Below are positions 17,139-24,486 of a DNA stretch of 64,000 bases, in pieces. Source of the DNA: Acidiphilium multivorum AIU301. Lineage in GTDB: Bacteria > Pseudomonadota > Alphaproteobacteria > Acetobacterales > Acetobacteraceae. How positions within the stretch are numbered: position 1 is the stretch's first letter; every line of letters begins with the position of its first letter. The notes below the pieces were generated by a model. That model was not told the origin of the DNA. It saw only the letters and a program-made list of their open reading frames with translations, and ran no database searches. Where the stretch lies: the NCBI RefSeq assembly GCF_000202835.1, contig NC_015186.1, positions 2,853,001 through 2,917,000 on the forward strand, read 5' to 3'. The translations under genes were made by a program, and so were the position numbers.

Positions 17139-17265
17139 GTGGCAGGAATTGTCACAGCTTTGCCTCCCGCTGACAATCTTCGGTGACAAATGATCCGTAT
17201 ATTGCTTCTCGGCGGGCAAGGTTCTGCCGTTGCGGCAGACGGGGGATATCCGTTGGATCGCGACG
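17139..17265 (+). promoter_or_regulatory. Regulatory region, copy A (before the Met-rich gene)
   Basis: About 125 bp that aligns along its whole length with 23319-23441, by eye at roughly 75 percent identity. Shared elements are a pair of direct repeats (GCTGACAA and GGTGACAA) whose TGACA cores start at 17171 and 17184, 13 bp apart; a TATAT box near 17198; and a palindrome CTGCCG-TTG-CGGCAG at 17224-17238. Tandem direct repeats are the usual site type for OmpR-family regulators, and the regulator gene is adjacent. Confidence 0.6.
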
Positions 17266-17302
17266 AGCCCCTTTGCCTGCGCCAGGAAGAAGGAAAAATG
17301 CC

Positions 17303-17644
17303 ATGAAGATTCTGTCCGCTATGCTGCTCTCGGTGGCTGTGGTCGCGACGGCGGTCCCGGCTCTGGCCGCAACCACGCCCCCGACACCGCCCGTGTCTGC
17401 ATCCCAGTCCAACCGCGCCGGGACCATGCCGCGGTGGAATGGCATGTCGGGTGGCTGGATGATGGGAGGCAGGATGATGTCCTATCGGGGTGGCCAGAGC
17501 GGGATAATGGGTCCCATGATGGTCATGATGCGGATGATGACCACGGTGCGCGGAACCTCGAACCGGGCGGGTTCTATGCCGGGCTATTCGATGATGGGCA
17601 GACCGCCGGCCAGACCGGCCGGGACGCAGTCCCAGTCGCATTAA
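17303..17644 (+). CDS. Small exported Met-rich protein
   Basis: A 113-residue protein with a clear signal peptide (MKILSAMLLSVAVVATAVPA, cleavage after ALA near residue 23) and a mature part very rich in Met, Gly and Arg (WMMGGRMMSYRGG; MGPMMVMMRMMTTV). No domain recognised. Met-rich exported proteins commonly bind Cu(I). It is preceded by an AGGAAG-like ribosome site and by regulatory copy A, which suggests control by the divergent two-component system. Function is inferred. Confidence 0.8.
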   Translation: MKILSAMLLSVAVVATAVPALAATTPPTPPVSASQSNRAGTMPRWNGMSGGWMMGGRMMSYRGGQSGIMGPMMVMMRMMTTVRGTSNRAGSMPGYSMMGRPPARPAGTQSQSH

Positions 17645-17679
17645 CGACCCGAAATGGTGGTCAAACGCTGCGGAGAGTC

Positions 17680-17718
17680 CTCGACTGGCTTGACCACAGG
17701 TGGTCAGGCCAGTCCGAG
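17680..17718 (+). other. Strong hairpin between the two Met-rich genes
   Basis: Left arm 17680-17697 and right arm 17700-17718 pair over about 17 base pairs with one bulge and one mismatch around a very short loop. No T run follows, so it looks less like a terminator than like a processing or stability element that could set the ratio of the two genes. Confidence 0.55.
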
Positions 17719-17750
17719 GAGCCTGCAACGAACCATGGGAAAGTAAGACA

Positions 17751-17891
17751 ATGATGGGCGCCGGCATGATGAATGGTTGGGGATGGGGCATGATGGGAGG
17801 TGCCAGCCTGGTTTGGCTCCTGATCGTGATCCTCGTCATTCTCGCAATCGTCGCGTTGGCTAAATACGTCTTTTCGGGACGACGCGACTGA
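17751..17891 (+). CDS. Small Met-rich membrane protein
   Basis: A 46-residue protein: Met/Gly/Trp-rich N-terminus (MMGAGMMNGWGWGMMGG), one membrane helix (LVWLLIVILVILAIVALAKY) and a basic end. The ATG at 17751 is chosen over an in-frame upstream start because only the short form has this compact single-helix organisation. It lies 106 bases after the other Met-rich gene and is probably co-transcribed with it. Role unknown; metal handling is likely from composition and neighbours. Confidence 0.65.
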   Translation: MMGAGMMNGWGWGMMGGASLVWLLIVILVILAIVALAKYVFSGRRD

Positions 17892-17946
17892 CCGCCGATG
17901 TCACTCTCTCGAATGCCGGTTGCACTGTGGTCCAAAGATACCAAGA

Positions 17947-18005
17947 GACCAAATCGCGAATCTCGTGATGGCCCCCACGATCAGGATATGCGGGACGTCG
18001 CTCAT
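17947..18005 (-). pseudogene. Remnant of a second OmpR-type regulator gene (5' end)
   Basis: From the ATG at 18005 the minus strand reads MSDVPHILIV, close to the start of the regulator at 17067 (MNEAPHILLV). One base later in another frame it continues HHEIRDLV against HREIRDLV in the intact gene. So about 19 codons survive, with a one-base deletion, and the rest is gone. Confidence 0.65.
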
Positions 18006-18051
18006 CTCCCTAATCGTTATGAATAAGCATGAAAATGCAGCCTTCTCTGCC

Positions 18052-19311
18052 TCACTGCAAGTCTTGCCGCGTCGTGCTTGCTTTCTCGACCGCGCCGGAC
18101 GGAATCTCTGACCGGAAGAGCGCGACCGCCGCCAGGGCTGCGGCGGCCTCTACCGCGGCAAAAGCCCCAAGCGCAGGCCCGAAGCCGAGGCGGAGCACTT
18201 CGCCAAAAACGAGGCTTCCAAAACCGAAACCGGTAAACAAAAAGAACACGTTGAGGCCCATGGCCTGCCCCGGCCGCTTGCCGCCAAGCGACGTGACGAT
18301 TCCGGCAAACAGCGGCTGTGTCATGTCGTAGCCGAGCGACAGGATCGTGACCGCGATCGCGGCGGCAAGTAGTGGCAGGCCGAGGATCAGTGCCGCCGTG
18401 GCGAGGGCACCAAGCCCAAGTCCGATCGGAAGGAGCCGGCCCCGGCCCAGCCGGTCCGCTGCTCGCCCGATCGCCGGACCGAACAGAAAGCCCGGAACGC
18501 CATAGCCCAGCAGCGCTAGGCCAATACCAATCGGGCCGAGGTTGTAGCGGCGCTCGAAGTAGACACCGAGCCAGGTGAACACGCCGGACTGGAACACGGA
18601 ATTGAGCAAAACATAGCCGTAGGTGCGCCGTCCTCGTGGCGTACCGAGCAGATTCCGGTAGCCCCGGAACAGATCGCCCAAGGTCGCGGCCGCTTGGCAC
18701 GGGCGTGCATCGATGAAACTGCGGTAGGGCAGCAGCAGAAGTAGGACGCCCGCGCCGACGATACCGACGAGGAGAAACAAGCCCCGCCAGCCGACATAAG
18801 GCTCCAGCACGGCACCGAAGGTCGAGCCGAACGCCATGCCGCCAGCCATGGCGCCGAACAGCCAGCCAAGCGGCCGACCTCTTTGCTCGTAGGGGAACAT
18901 GCCACCGACCAGCACGAGTGCGAGCGGCACAACCCCACTCGCGCCGAGACCGGTCAGCACGCGCCATGCCGCCAGCGCCGCGACGGAATGCGCCGTCGCG
19001 GTCAGAACCGTGAGCACCGCGAAGGCGGCGAGCGAGGCGAAGATGAGAGAACGGATGCCGAGTCGGTCCGCGAGCAGACCGTAGGCCAACGTCGCGATCC
19101 CATAGGGAATCAGATAGGCGGGAACGATCAGACCGACGGCTTCTGGAGACACACCGAAGGCCGCGGAGAGCTGCGGGATGATCGGCGCCACCATGAACGC
19201 CTGAAAGAAGATGACGAAGGTTGCCAGCGCGAGCACCAGCAGGAGACGCTCGCGCTCGGTGCGGGCACCTGATTGGCCTTCTGCCGCCGCGCCCGCTAGC
19301 ATCCCGTTCAT
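18052..19311 (-). CDS. Major facilitator superfamily transporter
   Basis: A 419-residue inner-membrane transporter with about 12 helices. MFS signatures are visible: GLLADRLGIRSLIF after helix 2, RVLTGLGASGVVPLALVLVGGMFP in the first half, and GRAADRLGRGRLLPIG in the second. It is the last gene of the MerR-led operon, 10 bases after the P-type ATPase. The substrate is unknown; an exporter of a metal complex or a drug is possible. Confidence 0.85.
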   Translation of the reverse strand: MNGMLAGAAAEGQSGARTERERLLLVLALATFVIFFQAFMVAPIIPQLSAAFGVSPEAVGLIVPAYLIPYGIATLAYGLLADRLGIRSLIFASLAAFAVLTVLTATAHSVAALAAWRVLTGLGASGVVPLALVLVGGMFPYEQRGRPLGWLFGAMAGGMAFGSTFGAVLEPYVGWRGLFLLVGIVGAGVLLLLLPYRSFIDARPCQAAATLGDLFRGYRNLLGTPRGRRTYGYVLLNSVFQSGVFTWLGVYFERRYNLGPIGIGLALLGYGVPGFLFGPAIGRAADRLGRGRLLPIGLGLGALATAALILGLPLLAAAIAVTILSLGYDMTQPLFAGIVTSLGGKRPGQAMGLNVFFLFTGFGFGSLVFGEVLRLGFGPALGAFAAVEAAAALAAVALFRSEIPSGAVEKASTTRQDLQ

Positions 19312-19321
19312 ACTATTCTCT

Positions 19322-21778
19322 TCACGCCGCGCTCAGCGTGACTGCGGTCTCCGCCGAATGTCCGACGCTCATGACCGCGTTGAAGAACAGGCGCGGCCGT
19401 CCCCAGAGCGAGTTGAGGAAAATCGCCGTGACGCTGACCGCCATCGCGACCATTGCCCAGACCGGGTAGATCATCCCGGTCGCCGCGACCGGGATGCCGA
19501 TCACGTTGAACAGAAAGGCCAGGGAGATGTTCTGCAGCATCTTGCGGTAGCTGTTCCGGCTGATCATCCGGGCGACCGGAAGCGCGTCGATCCGATTGGA
19601 GAGGATGATGATGTCGGCGGCCTCGATGGCGATGTCGGTGCCGCCGCCCATCGCGATCCCGACATCCGCCTGCATCAGTGCCGGCGCATCGTTGATGCCG
19701 TCGCCCACCATCGCAACCCTGCTCCGGTCGGCCTGCAGGCGGCGCACGATTTCCGCCTTGCCGTCGGGCAGTATTCCCGCATGCACCTCGTCAATGCCGA
19801 GATCGCTGGCGACGCGGCGAGCCGCGCGCGCATTGTCGCCGGTGACCATGATCGGCACCATTCCCGCCTTGCGCAGCGCCTGGATCGCCCCGCTAGCCTC
19901 GGACCGGATGGTGTCGCCCAAAGCCAGGCAGCCGAGAGCACGCCCGTTGCGCGCCACCGCGATCACCGTCCGCCCGGCCTCTTCAAGCGAACGGATACGC
20001 TCGGCCAGCGCTGTCAGGTCAACGCCGCGCTCCGTCAGAAAGCGCGGATTGCCAACCAGCACGTCGTATCCTTCAATGCGCGCGACCACGCCCTTGCCGG
20101 GCATCGCCTCGAAGGAGTCAACCTCGGGCGGGACGGCGCCGCGCTCGAACGCCGCCTTGACCACCGCCTGCGCGAGCGGATGTTCCGAGGACGCCTCGGC
20201 AGCGGCGGTAAAAGCGAGAAGCTCGTCCGCCCCGATCCCATCGAGTGTCTCGACCTCGTGCAGGACAGGACGGCCCTCGGTGAGGGTACCAGTCTTGTCG
20301 AGGACGATCTTGCGGACCAGGCGGAAGCCTTGGAATGCCTCGCCGGTGCGCATCAGGATGCCCTGTTCGGCGGCCTCGCCGGCGCCGCGCACGATGGAGA
20401 GCGGCGCGGAGATGCCGACGGCGCACGGATAGCCCATGACCAGCACGCTCAAGCCGGCGAATACCGCCCGCTCCACATCAATGTGCCCAGTGCCGAGCCA
20501 GGAGCCGATGAGCCAGCCCACGAAGGCCGTCATCGCGACGAGCAGCACCGTCGGGGTATAGACGCGCAACACGCGGTCAACCAGGTGCAGCAGACCCGGC
20601 TTGAGTGCCCGCGAATCCTCGACCTCGCGGATGACCTTGTTCAGGAAGCTGGCCTCGCCGACCGCCGTGACCTGCACCAGCAGCGTGCCGGTGCCGTTGA
20701 TCGAGCCGCCGATGACGGCGGCGCCTTCCGCTTTCTCGACCGGGATTGGTTCCCCGGTCACGAGGGATTGGTCAACACCGGAGCGACCGCTCACGACAAC
20801 GCCGTCCACGGGCACGCGCTCGCCGGGGCGAACCCGCACCAGATCGCCAACTTTCACCTCCGCGAGCGGCACCTCGATTTCGATCTCACCCCGCAGGATG
20901 CGGGCCGTCTCCGGCTGCAGGTCGAGCAGCTTCTTCACCGCCTGCGAGCTGCGCGTCTTGACGATGAGCGACAGCCACTCCGAGAAGATGTGATAGGTCA
21001 TGACCATCACCGAGACGGCGAAGAACGGCGCGGTCGGGTAACCCGGCTGCTTCAGCACGAGTCCGATGATGCCGCCGGCCATGCCCGCAAAAGCACCGAT
21101 TTCGAGCAGCACATGCTGGTTGAGGATGCCGCGCCGCAGTGCCTGATACGCCATCACCAGGATGTGCTGACCGATGCCGAAGACCAGGACCAGGGCCAGC
21201 GCGGCGACAATCCAGGGCGTTGCTCCGACAACCCAACCAAGCTGCCGCGCGAGGAGCAGCGCGACCACCGCACCGGCCAGCACCGCAGTGCCAAAAACCG
21301 CCGTGGCGAGGCCGCGAGCGCGCAATACGAGGAAGACCAAACCAAACAGACTCGCGAACACGGCAACACTGAGCGTGATCGCGGCGGAAACGTTGGCCGG
21401 GTTCGCGATCAACGCGATCGCCAGCAGGCTGAACGCCGTCGCGGTGAGAAAGCGCCGCCCCTCGCGGACCAGGTCGCGCTCCTCGTCCTCGAAGGGGCGC
21501 AGCTTGCGCGGGTCCGAGACGGTATAGCCGATCTCGCGCAATATCTGGAGCAGTTGGTCAGGGCGCGCGACACCCGGATCGTATTCGACGAGAGCCTGCT
21601 CATGGGTGAGGCTGACCGACACCTTATCGACACCCGGCTGGCGCCCGAGCGCCTTCTCGATGGTTCCGGTGCAGAGCGAGCAGTGCAAGCCACCGATCCG
21701 GGCGCGGATCTTGCGCCGGTTGGGCCGGTTTGACGGTTCTTCGGTCCAGAACGCTTCAGTAGAAATTGTTTCTGACAT
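19322..21778 (-). CDS. Heavy-metal P1B-type ATPase with a YPC motif
   Basis: An 818-residue metal-transporting ATPase. Residues 28-95 form an HMA domain with C33 and C36 (HCSLC). Eight membrane helices follow, with the actuator TGEPIPVEKAEG, the transmembrane metal motif YPC near residue 451 (GYPCAVGISAP), the phosphorylation site DKTGTLTEG near 494, the SEHPLA nucleotide-binding motif, and MVGDGINDAPAL. The usual motif at this place is CPC in copper and cadmium/zinc pumps or SPC in the cobalt type, so substrate cannot be assigned from it. It is co-directional with merR, the HMA protein and the CcdA-like gene. Confidence 0.92.
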   Translation of the reverse strand: MSETISTEAFWTEEPSNRPNRRKIRARIGGLHCSLCTGTIEKALGRQPGVDKVSVSLTHEQALVEYDPGVARPDQLLQILREIGYTVSDPRKLRPFEDEERDLVREGRRFLTATAFSLLAIALIANPANVSAAITLSVAVFASLFGLVFLVLRARGLATAVFGTAVLAGAVVALLLARQLGWVVGATPWIVAALALVLVFGIGQHILVMAYQALRRGILNQHVLLEIGAFAGMAGGIIGLVLKQPGYPTAPFFAVSVMVMTYHIFSEWLSLIVKTRSSQAVKKLLDLQPETARILRGEIEIEVPLAEVKVGDLVRVRPGERVPVDGVVVSGRSGVDQSLVTGEPIPVEKAEGAAVIGGSINGTGTLLVQVTAVGEASFLNKVIREVEDSRALKPGLLHLVDRVLRVYTPTVLLVAMTAFVGWLIGSWLGTGHIDVERAVFAGLSVLVMGYPCAVGISAPLSIVRGAGEAAEQGILMRTGEAFQGFRLVRKIVLDKTGTLTEGRPVLHEVETLDGIGADELLAFTAAAEASSEHPLAQAVVKAAFERGAVPPEVDSFEAMPGKGVVARIEGYDVLVGNPRFLTERGVDLTALAERIRSLEEAGRTVIAVARNGRALGCLALGDTIRSEASGAIQALRKAGMVPIMVTGDNARAARRVASDLGIDEVHAGILPDGKAEIVRRLQADRSRVAMVGDGINDAPALMQADVGIAMGGGTDIAIEAADIIILSNRIDALPVARMISRNSYRKMLQNISLAFLFNVIGIPVAATGMIYPVWAMVAMAVSVTAIFLNSLWGRPRLFFNAVMSVGHSAETAVTLSAA

Positions 21779-21781
21779 TTT

Positions 21782-22492
21782 CTATCCTCTCATTCCCGGC
21801 ATTGCCATTCCGGGCATCGGGTGGCGGATCGAGACGAACAATCCGAACCAGATCGACCAGAGGCCAACGGCAATCAGGACCAGCCCCGTGATGATCGGCA
21901 TGCGGCGCGACAGGCCGCCCAGCCAATCGATCACCCGGCGCGCCGGCGCGAACAGAACAGCGACGACGAGCGGCAGCGACAGCGCCAGGCCGAACAGCGC
22001 GAGCGAAAGAAATCCCGCGGCGAGCGGCCTGCCGTCCGCACCACCCGCCGCGGCCGTGCCAAGCAGGGCAACGACAAGAGGCGCGGCGCAGGAAGGAATG
22101 TTAAAGCCGAACAGCACGCCCAGGCCGAGCGATCCACGCAGGTTCGACAGACGGGCGAGGCTGGGACCGAGCGCGACCATCAGACGTCCTGCCTGGCCAG
22201 TAAGAACAAGTAGGCCGAGAATGGCATAAAGGCTGCCCAGGGCGATCCAGACATCCTTCTGCATCCCCAGAAACTGGCTGCCCAGAAACGCCGCGAGCAG
22301 GCCGAACAAGCCGATCGTCCCGGCGCGGGACAAAGTGAACCCGATCGTCTCGACCAGCTTGCGTCGGGCACTTTTGCTTTCGAGAAATCCGACGAACACC
22401 AACGTAGTGCCCAGCGTGCAGGGTTCGACGAAACCCAGCAGACCGAGCCCGATCGGCAGCAGAACGGTCGTGACAGCGACATTCGACGTCAT
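21782..22492 (-). CDS. CcdA/DsbD-type thiol-electron transporter
   Basis: A 236-residue protein with six hydrophobic segments. The two conserved cysteines of the CcdA fold are present in Pro-containing motifs, GFVEPCTLG (C25) and FNIPSCAAPLV. It should carry reducing equivalents from cytoplasmic thioredoxin to the periplasm. The C-terminal tail MPGMAMPGMRG is Met-rich, which suggests metal contact. It overlaps the HMA gene by 4 bases and is followed after 3 bases by the ATPase gene. Confidence 0.85.
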   Translation of the reverse strand: MTSNVAVTTVLLPIGLGLLGFVEPCTLGTTLVFVGFLESKSARRKLVETIGFTLSRAGTIGLFGLLAAFLGSQFLGMQKDVWIALGSLYAILGLLVLTGQAGRLMVALGPSLARLSNLRGSLGLGVLFGFNIPSCAAPLVVALLGTAAAGGADGRPLAAGFLSLALFGLALSLPLVVAVLFAPARRVIDWLGGLSRRMPIITGLVLIAVGLWSIWFGLFVSIRHPMPGMAMPGMRG

Positions 22493-22704
22493 TGTCGGGC
22501 CGTGACCCGGTAGCCTGGGCGTTCGATGGTCGCTGCGAGACGATCTTCCGTGACGATTCCTGGATCATACAAAACGCGAGCCTCGCCGCTTGCGAACGAG
22601 ACCGAAACCGCCTTCACGCCCGGCTCCTTGTCCAGCAATACCTTGATGGTGCTGGCGCACCCGTCGCAGCGCAGACCCTCGATCCTGAAAATCGTGTTCT
22701 TCAT
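22489..22704 (-). CDS. HMA-domain metal-binding protein (CopZ/MerP-like, cytoplasmic)
   Basis: A 71-residue protein made of a single HMA domain with the metal motif LRCDGCAST and the beta-alpha pattern (VKAVSVSFASGEARVLYDPG). There is no signal peptide, so it resembles a CopZ-type chaperone or an exportless MerP. Both ends overlap neighbours by 4 bases (merR upstream, CcdA-like downstream). It probably hands metal to the HMA domain of the ATPase. Confidence 0.88.
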   Translation of the reverse strand: MKNTIFRIEGLRCDGCASTIKVLLDKEPGVKAVSVSFASGEARVLYDPGIVTEDRLAATIERPGYRVTARQ

Positions 22705-23195
22705 CGCGTGTTCTCTTTTTTATGCTTTGTGCAGGACGATTTTCTCGGGTTGGTGTGCTGGCGCCTCCCATTCTCGGCGCACCCGCCGGAGCGAGGCGTC
22801 AGGGCGTCCATGATCGAGCACGCCTGTAAGGCGCCTTGGCCAGGGCAGGCCGCAATCAGCCGCTCCAGCGCGGCGCCGATATCCTGGAGCCGCTGGATCT
22901 TCCGCCGCACGTCAGCAAGTTTCGTGGTGGCCTGCTCCCGGACTTCCGAGCAGTCGGCAGCGGGATCGGCCCGCAGGGCCAGCAGTTCGTGGATCTCGCG
23001 CAGCGAGAAGCCGAGCTCCTGGGCTTCCTTGATGAACCGGATGCGCCCGACCGTATCGGCGGAATAGCGCCGCGCGCCCGAACCGTCCGGCTTCGGCGGC
23101 TGTCGGACCAGATGCTGCCGCTCATAGAAGCGGATCGTCTCGACGCCGACGCCCGCCTCACGCGCGGCCATCCCAATGGTCAAATCTGCTCTCAT
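22701..23195 (-). CDS. merR: MerR-type regulator with the Hg(II) cysteine triad
   Basis: A 164-residue activator. The winged-helix N-terminus (TIGMAAREAGVGVETIRFYE) is followed by the long dimer helix and a metal loop. Cysteines fall at residues 82, 117 and 126, exactly the three Hg ligands of Tn501/Tn21 MerR. The tail after residue 135 is longer and basic. It is the first gene of an operon that lacks merT and merA, and its own promoter (23213-23244) has a mer-type operator. Hg is therefore the likeliest inducer; other thiophilic metals cannot be excluded. Confidence 0.9.
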   Translation of the reverse strand: MRADLTIGMAAREAGVGVETIRFYERQHLVRQPPKPDGSGARRYSADTVGRIRFIKEAQELGFSLREIHELLALRADPAADCSEVREQATTKLADVRRKIQRLQDIGAALERLIAACPGQGALQACSIMDALTPRSGGCAENGRRQHTNPRKSSCTKHKKENTR

Positions 23196-23212
23196 CTTTC
23201 CACCTCGTGCCC

Positions 23213-23244
23213 ACTATGGCATCCGTACCATAGTACGGAGTCAA
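23213..23244 (-). promoter_or_regulatory. mer-type promoter/operator of the merR-HMA-ATPase operon
   Basis: Minus strand: -35 TTGACT (23239-23244), perfect dyad CCGTAC-TATG-GTACGG (23223-23238) filling the spacer, and -10 CATAGT (23213-23218). The spacer is 20 bp (19 if CCATAG is used), the over-long spacing that MerR activators correct. The dyad has the sequence type of the Tn501/Tn21 mer operator. Confidence 0.85.
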
Positions 23245-23318
23245 GGGGGATCGGCAGACGTCGCTCGATGGACGATTCGAACGCGCAACCGCAATGCCCC
23301 GCTCCAGATGCGCGTGGC

Positions 23319-23441
23319 ACAAATTGGCACAGTTTCCCGTCCCGCTGACAAATTCTGGTGACACATAGTCCCTATATCTTGCTTTCGGCGGCCAAAGCTC
23401 TGCCGCGGCAGCACACGGAGATTCTCCGTAGGATAGCACGT
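23319..23441 (+). promoter_or_regulatory. Regulatory region, copy B (before the persulfide dioxygenase gene)
   Basis: Diverged copy of 17139-17265. The TGACA cores of the direct repeats start at 23346 and 23359, again 13 bp apart; a TATAT box lies near 23373; the palindrome is CTGCCGCGGCAG at 23400-23411, without the 3-base loop of copy A. Conservation of the spaced elements while the linker drifts suggests a functional, shared regulator. Confidence 0.6.
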
Positions 23442-23472
23442 CTTTGCCAGATCGAAACTCGATGGAAGCACC

Positions 23473-24363
23473 ATGACCGAAAACGCTCCCCGGCTCCAAG
23501 CATTCTTCGACGAAGCCACCCATACGGTGAGCTATCTCGTGGCCGACCCTGCCACCCGCCGTGCCGCGGTAATCGATCCCGTGCTCGATTACGACGCAGG
23601 GTCAGGCGAGGTAGACACGCGCCCCGTCGAGGCAATCCTGCGCGCCGCCGAGGCGGATGGGCTCGTCATCGAGCACGCGTTGGAAACCCACGCCCACGCC
23701 GATCATTTGTCGGGCGCTCCGTTCATCAAAATGCATACCGGCGCGCAGATCGGAATCGGCGAGCATATTCGTGATGTGCAGCGTATTTTCCGGCCGGTTT
23801 TCAATGCGACCGACGTGAAGGCCGATGGCGGCGATTTCGATTGCCTGTTTCGCGATGGTGAACGCTTCCGCATCGGCGGTCTGGAGGTGGAAGTGCTGCA
23901 CGTTCCGGGCCACACGCCTGCCGATATCGCGTATAAAATCGGCGATGCGGTGTTCGTGGGCGACAGTCTGTTCATGCCCGATTACGGCACGGCGCGCGCC
24001 GATTTTCCTGGTGGTGACGCGCATCAGCTCTACCGTTCAATCCACCGCCTGCTCGCACTACCCCTGAAAACGCGGCTGTTCATGTGCCACGACTACAAGG
24101 CGCCTGGACGCGATCACTACGCCTGGGAGACCACGGTGGCCGAGCAGCGCGCCGGCAACAAGCACGTCCATGACGGCGTCACCGAAGACGAGTTCGTCGC
24201 GATGCGAGAAGCGCGTGACGCGACCCTCGCCGCTCCAGCGCTTTTGCTGCCGTCAATCCAGGTCAATATCCGCGCCGGTCGCTTTCCGCCCGCTGAGTCC
24301 AACGGCGTGCGCTACCTGCTCATCCCTGTGAAATCCAAGGGTGAAGCGGTTACGACTTTCTGA
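23473..24363 (+). CDS. Persulfide dioxygenase-like metallo-beta-lactamase-fold protein
   Basis: A 296-residue enzyme of the ETHE1/Blh type, which oxidises glutathione persulfide to sulfite with a mononuclear iron. Visible are the metal motif THAHADHLSG near residues 72-81, HVPGHTPAD, VFVGDSLFMPDYGTARADFPGG and LFMCHDYKAPGRD. There is no fused rhodanese domain. It stands alone on the plus strand behind regulatory copy B. A role in clearing persulfides formed when thiols meet soft metals would suit the setting; that is inference. Confidence 0.85.
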   Translation: MTENAPRLQAFFDEATHTVSYLVADPATRRAAVIDPVLDYDAGSGEVDTRPVEAILRAAEADGLVIEHALETHAHADHLSGAPFIKMHTGAQIGIGEHIRDVQRIFRPVFNATDVKADGGDFDCLFRDGERFRIGGLEVEVLHVPGHTPADIAYKIGDAVFVGDSLFMPDYGTARADFPGGDAHQLYRSIHRLLALPLKTRLFMCHDYKAPGRDHYAWETTVAEQRAGNKHVHDGVTEDEFVAMREARDATLAAPALLLPSIQVNIRAGRFPPAESNGVRYLLIPVKSKGEAVTTF

Positions 24364-24382
24364 CCGGTTCGGCCGATCTATG

Positions 24383-24396
24383 GCAGCGAAGGCTGC
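24383..24396 (+). terminator. Weak terminator-like hairpin
   Basis: GCAGC at 24383-24387 pairs with GCTGC at 24392-24396 and is followed by TTTAAATAAAA. The stem is only 5 bp, so this is tentative. It follows the persulfide dioxygenase gene. Confidence 0.3.
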
Positions 24397-24486
24397 TTTA
24401 AATAAAAAGTTACTAACCTGCCGCTAGAAACTCGGTCGAAGCGGAAAAATCCAAAACTTGTACCGTTACCATTAAGGATGGATGCT

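Noticed and set aside
19211-21733. An 840-residue open frame on the plus strand.
   Set aside because: It is antisense to the P1B ATPase, has the Arg/Asp/His-rich look of a GC-rich shadow frame and no domain.
23400-23411. CTGCCGCGGCAG palindrome as a separate regulator site of its own.
   Set aside because: It is part of the duplicated regulatory region and is reported there; there is no independent evidence for a distinct regulator.
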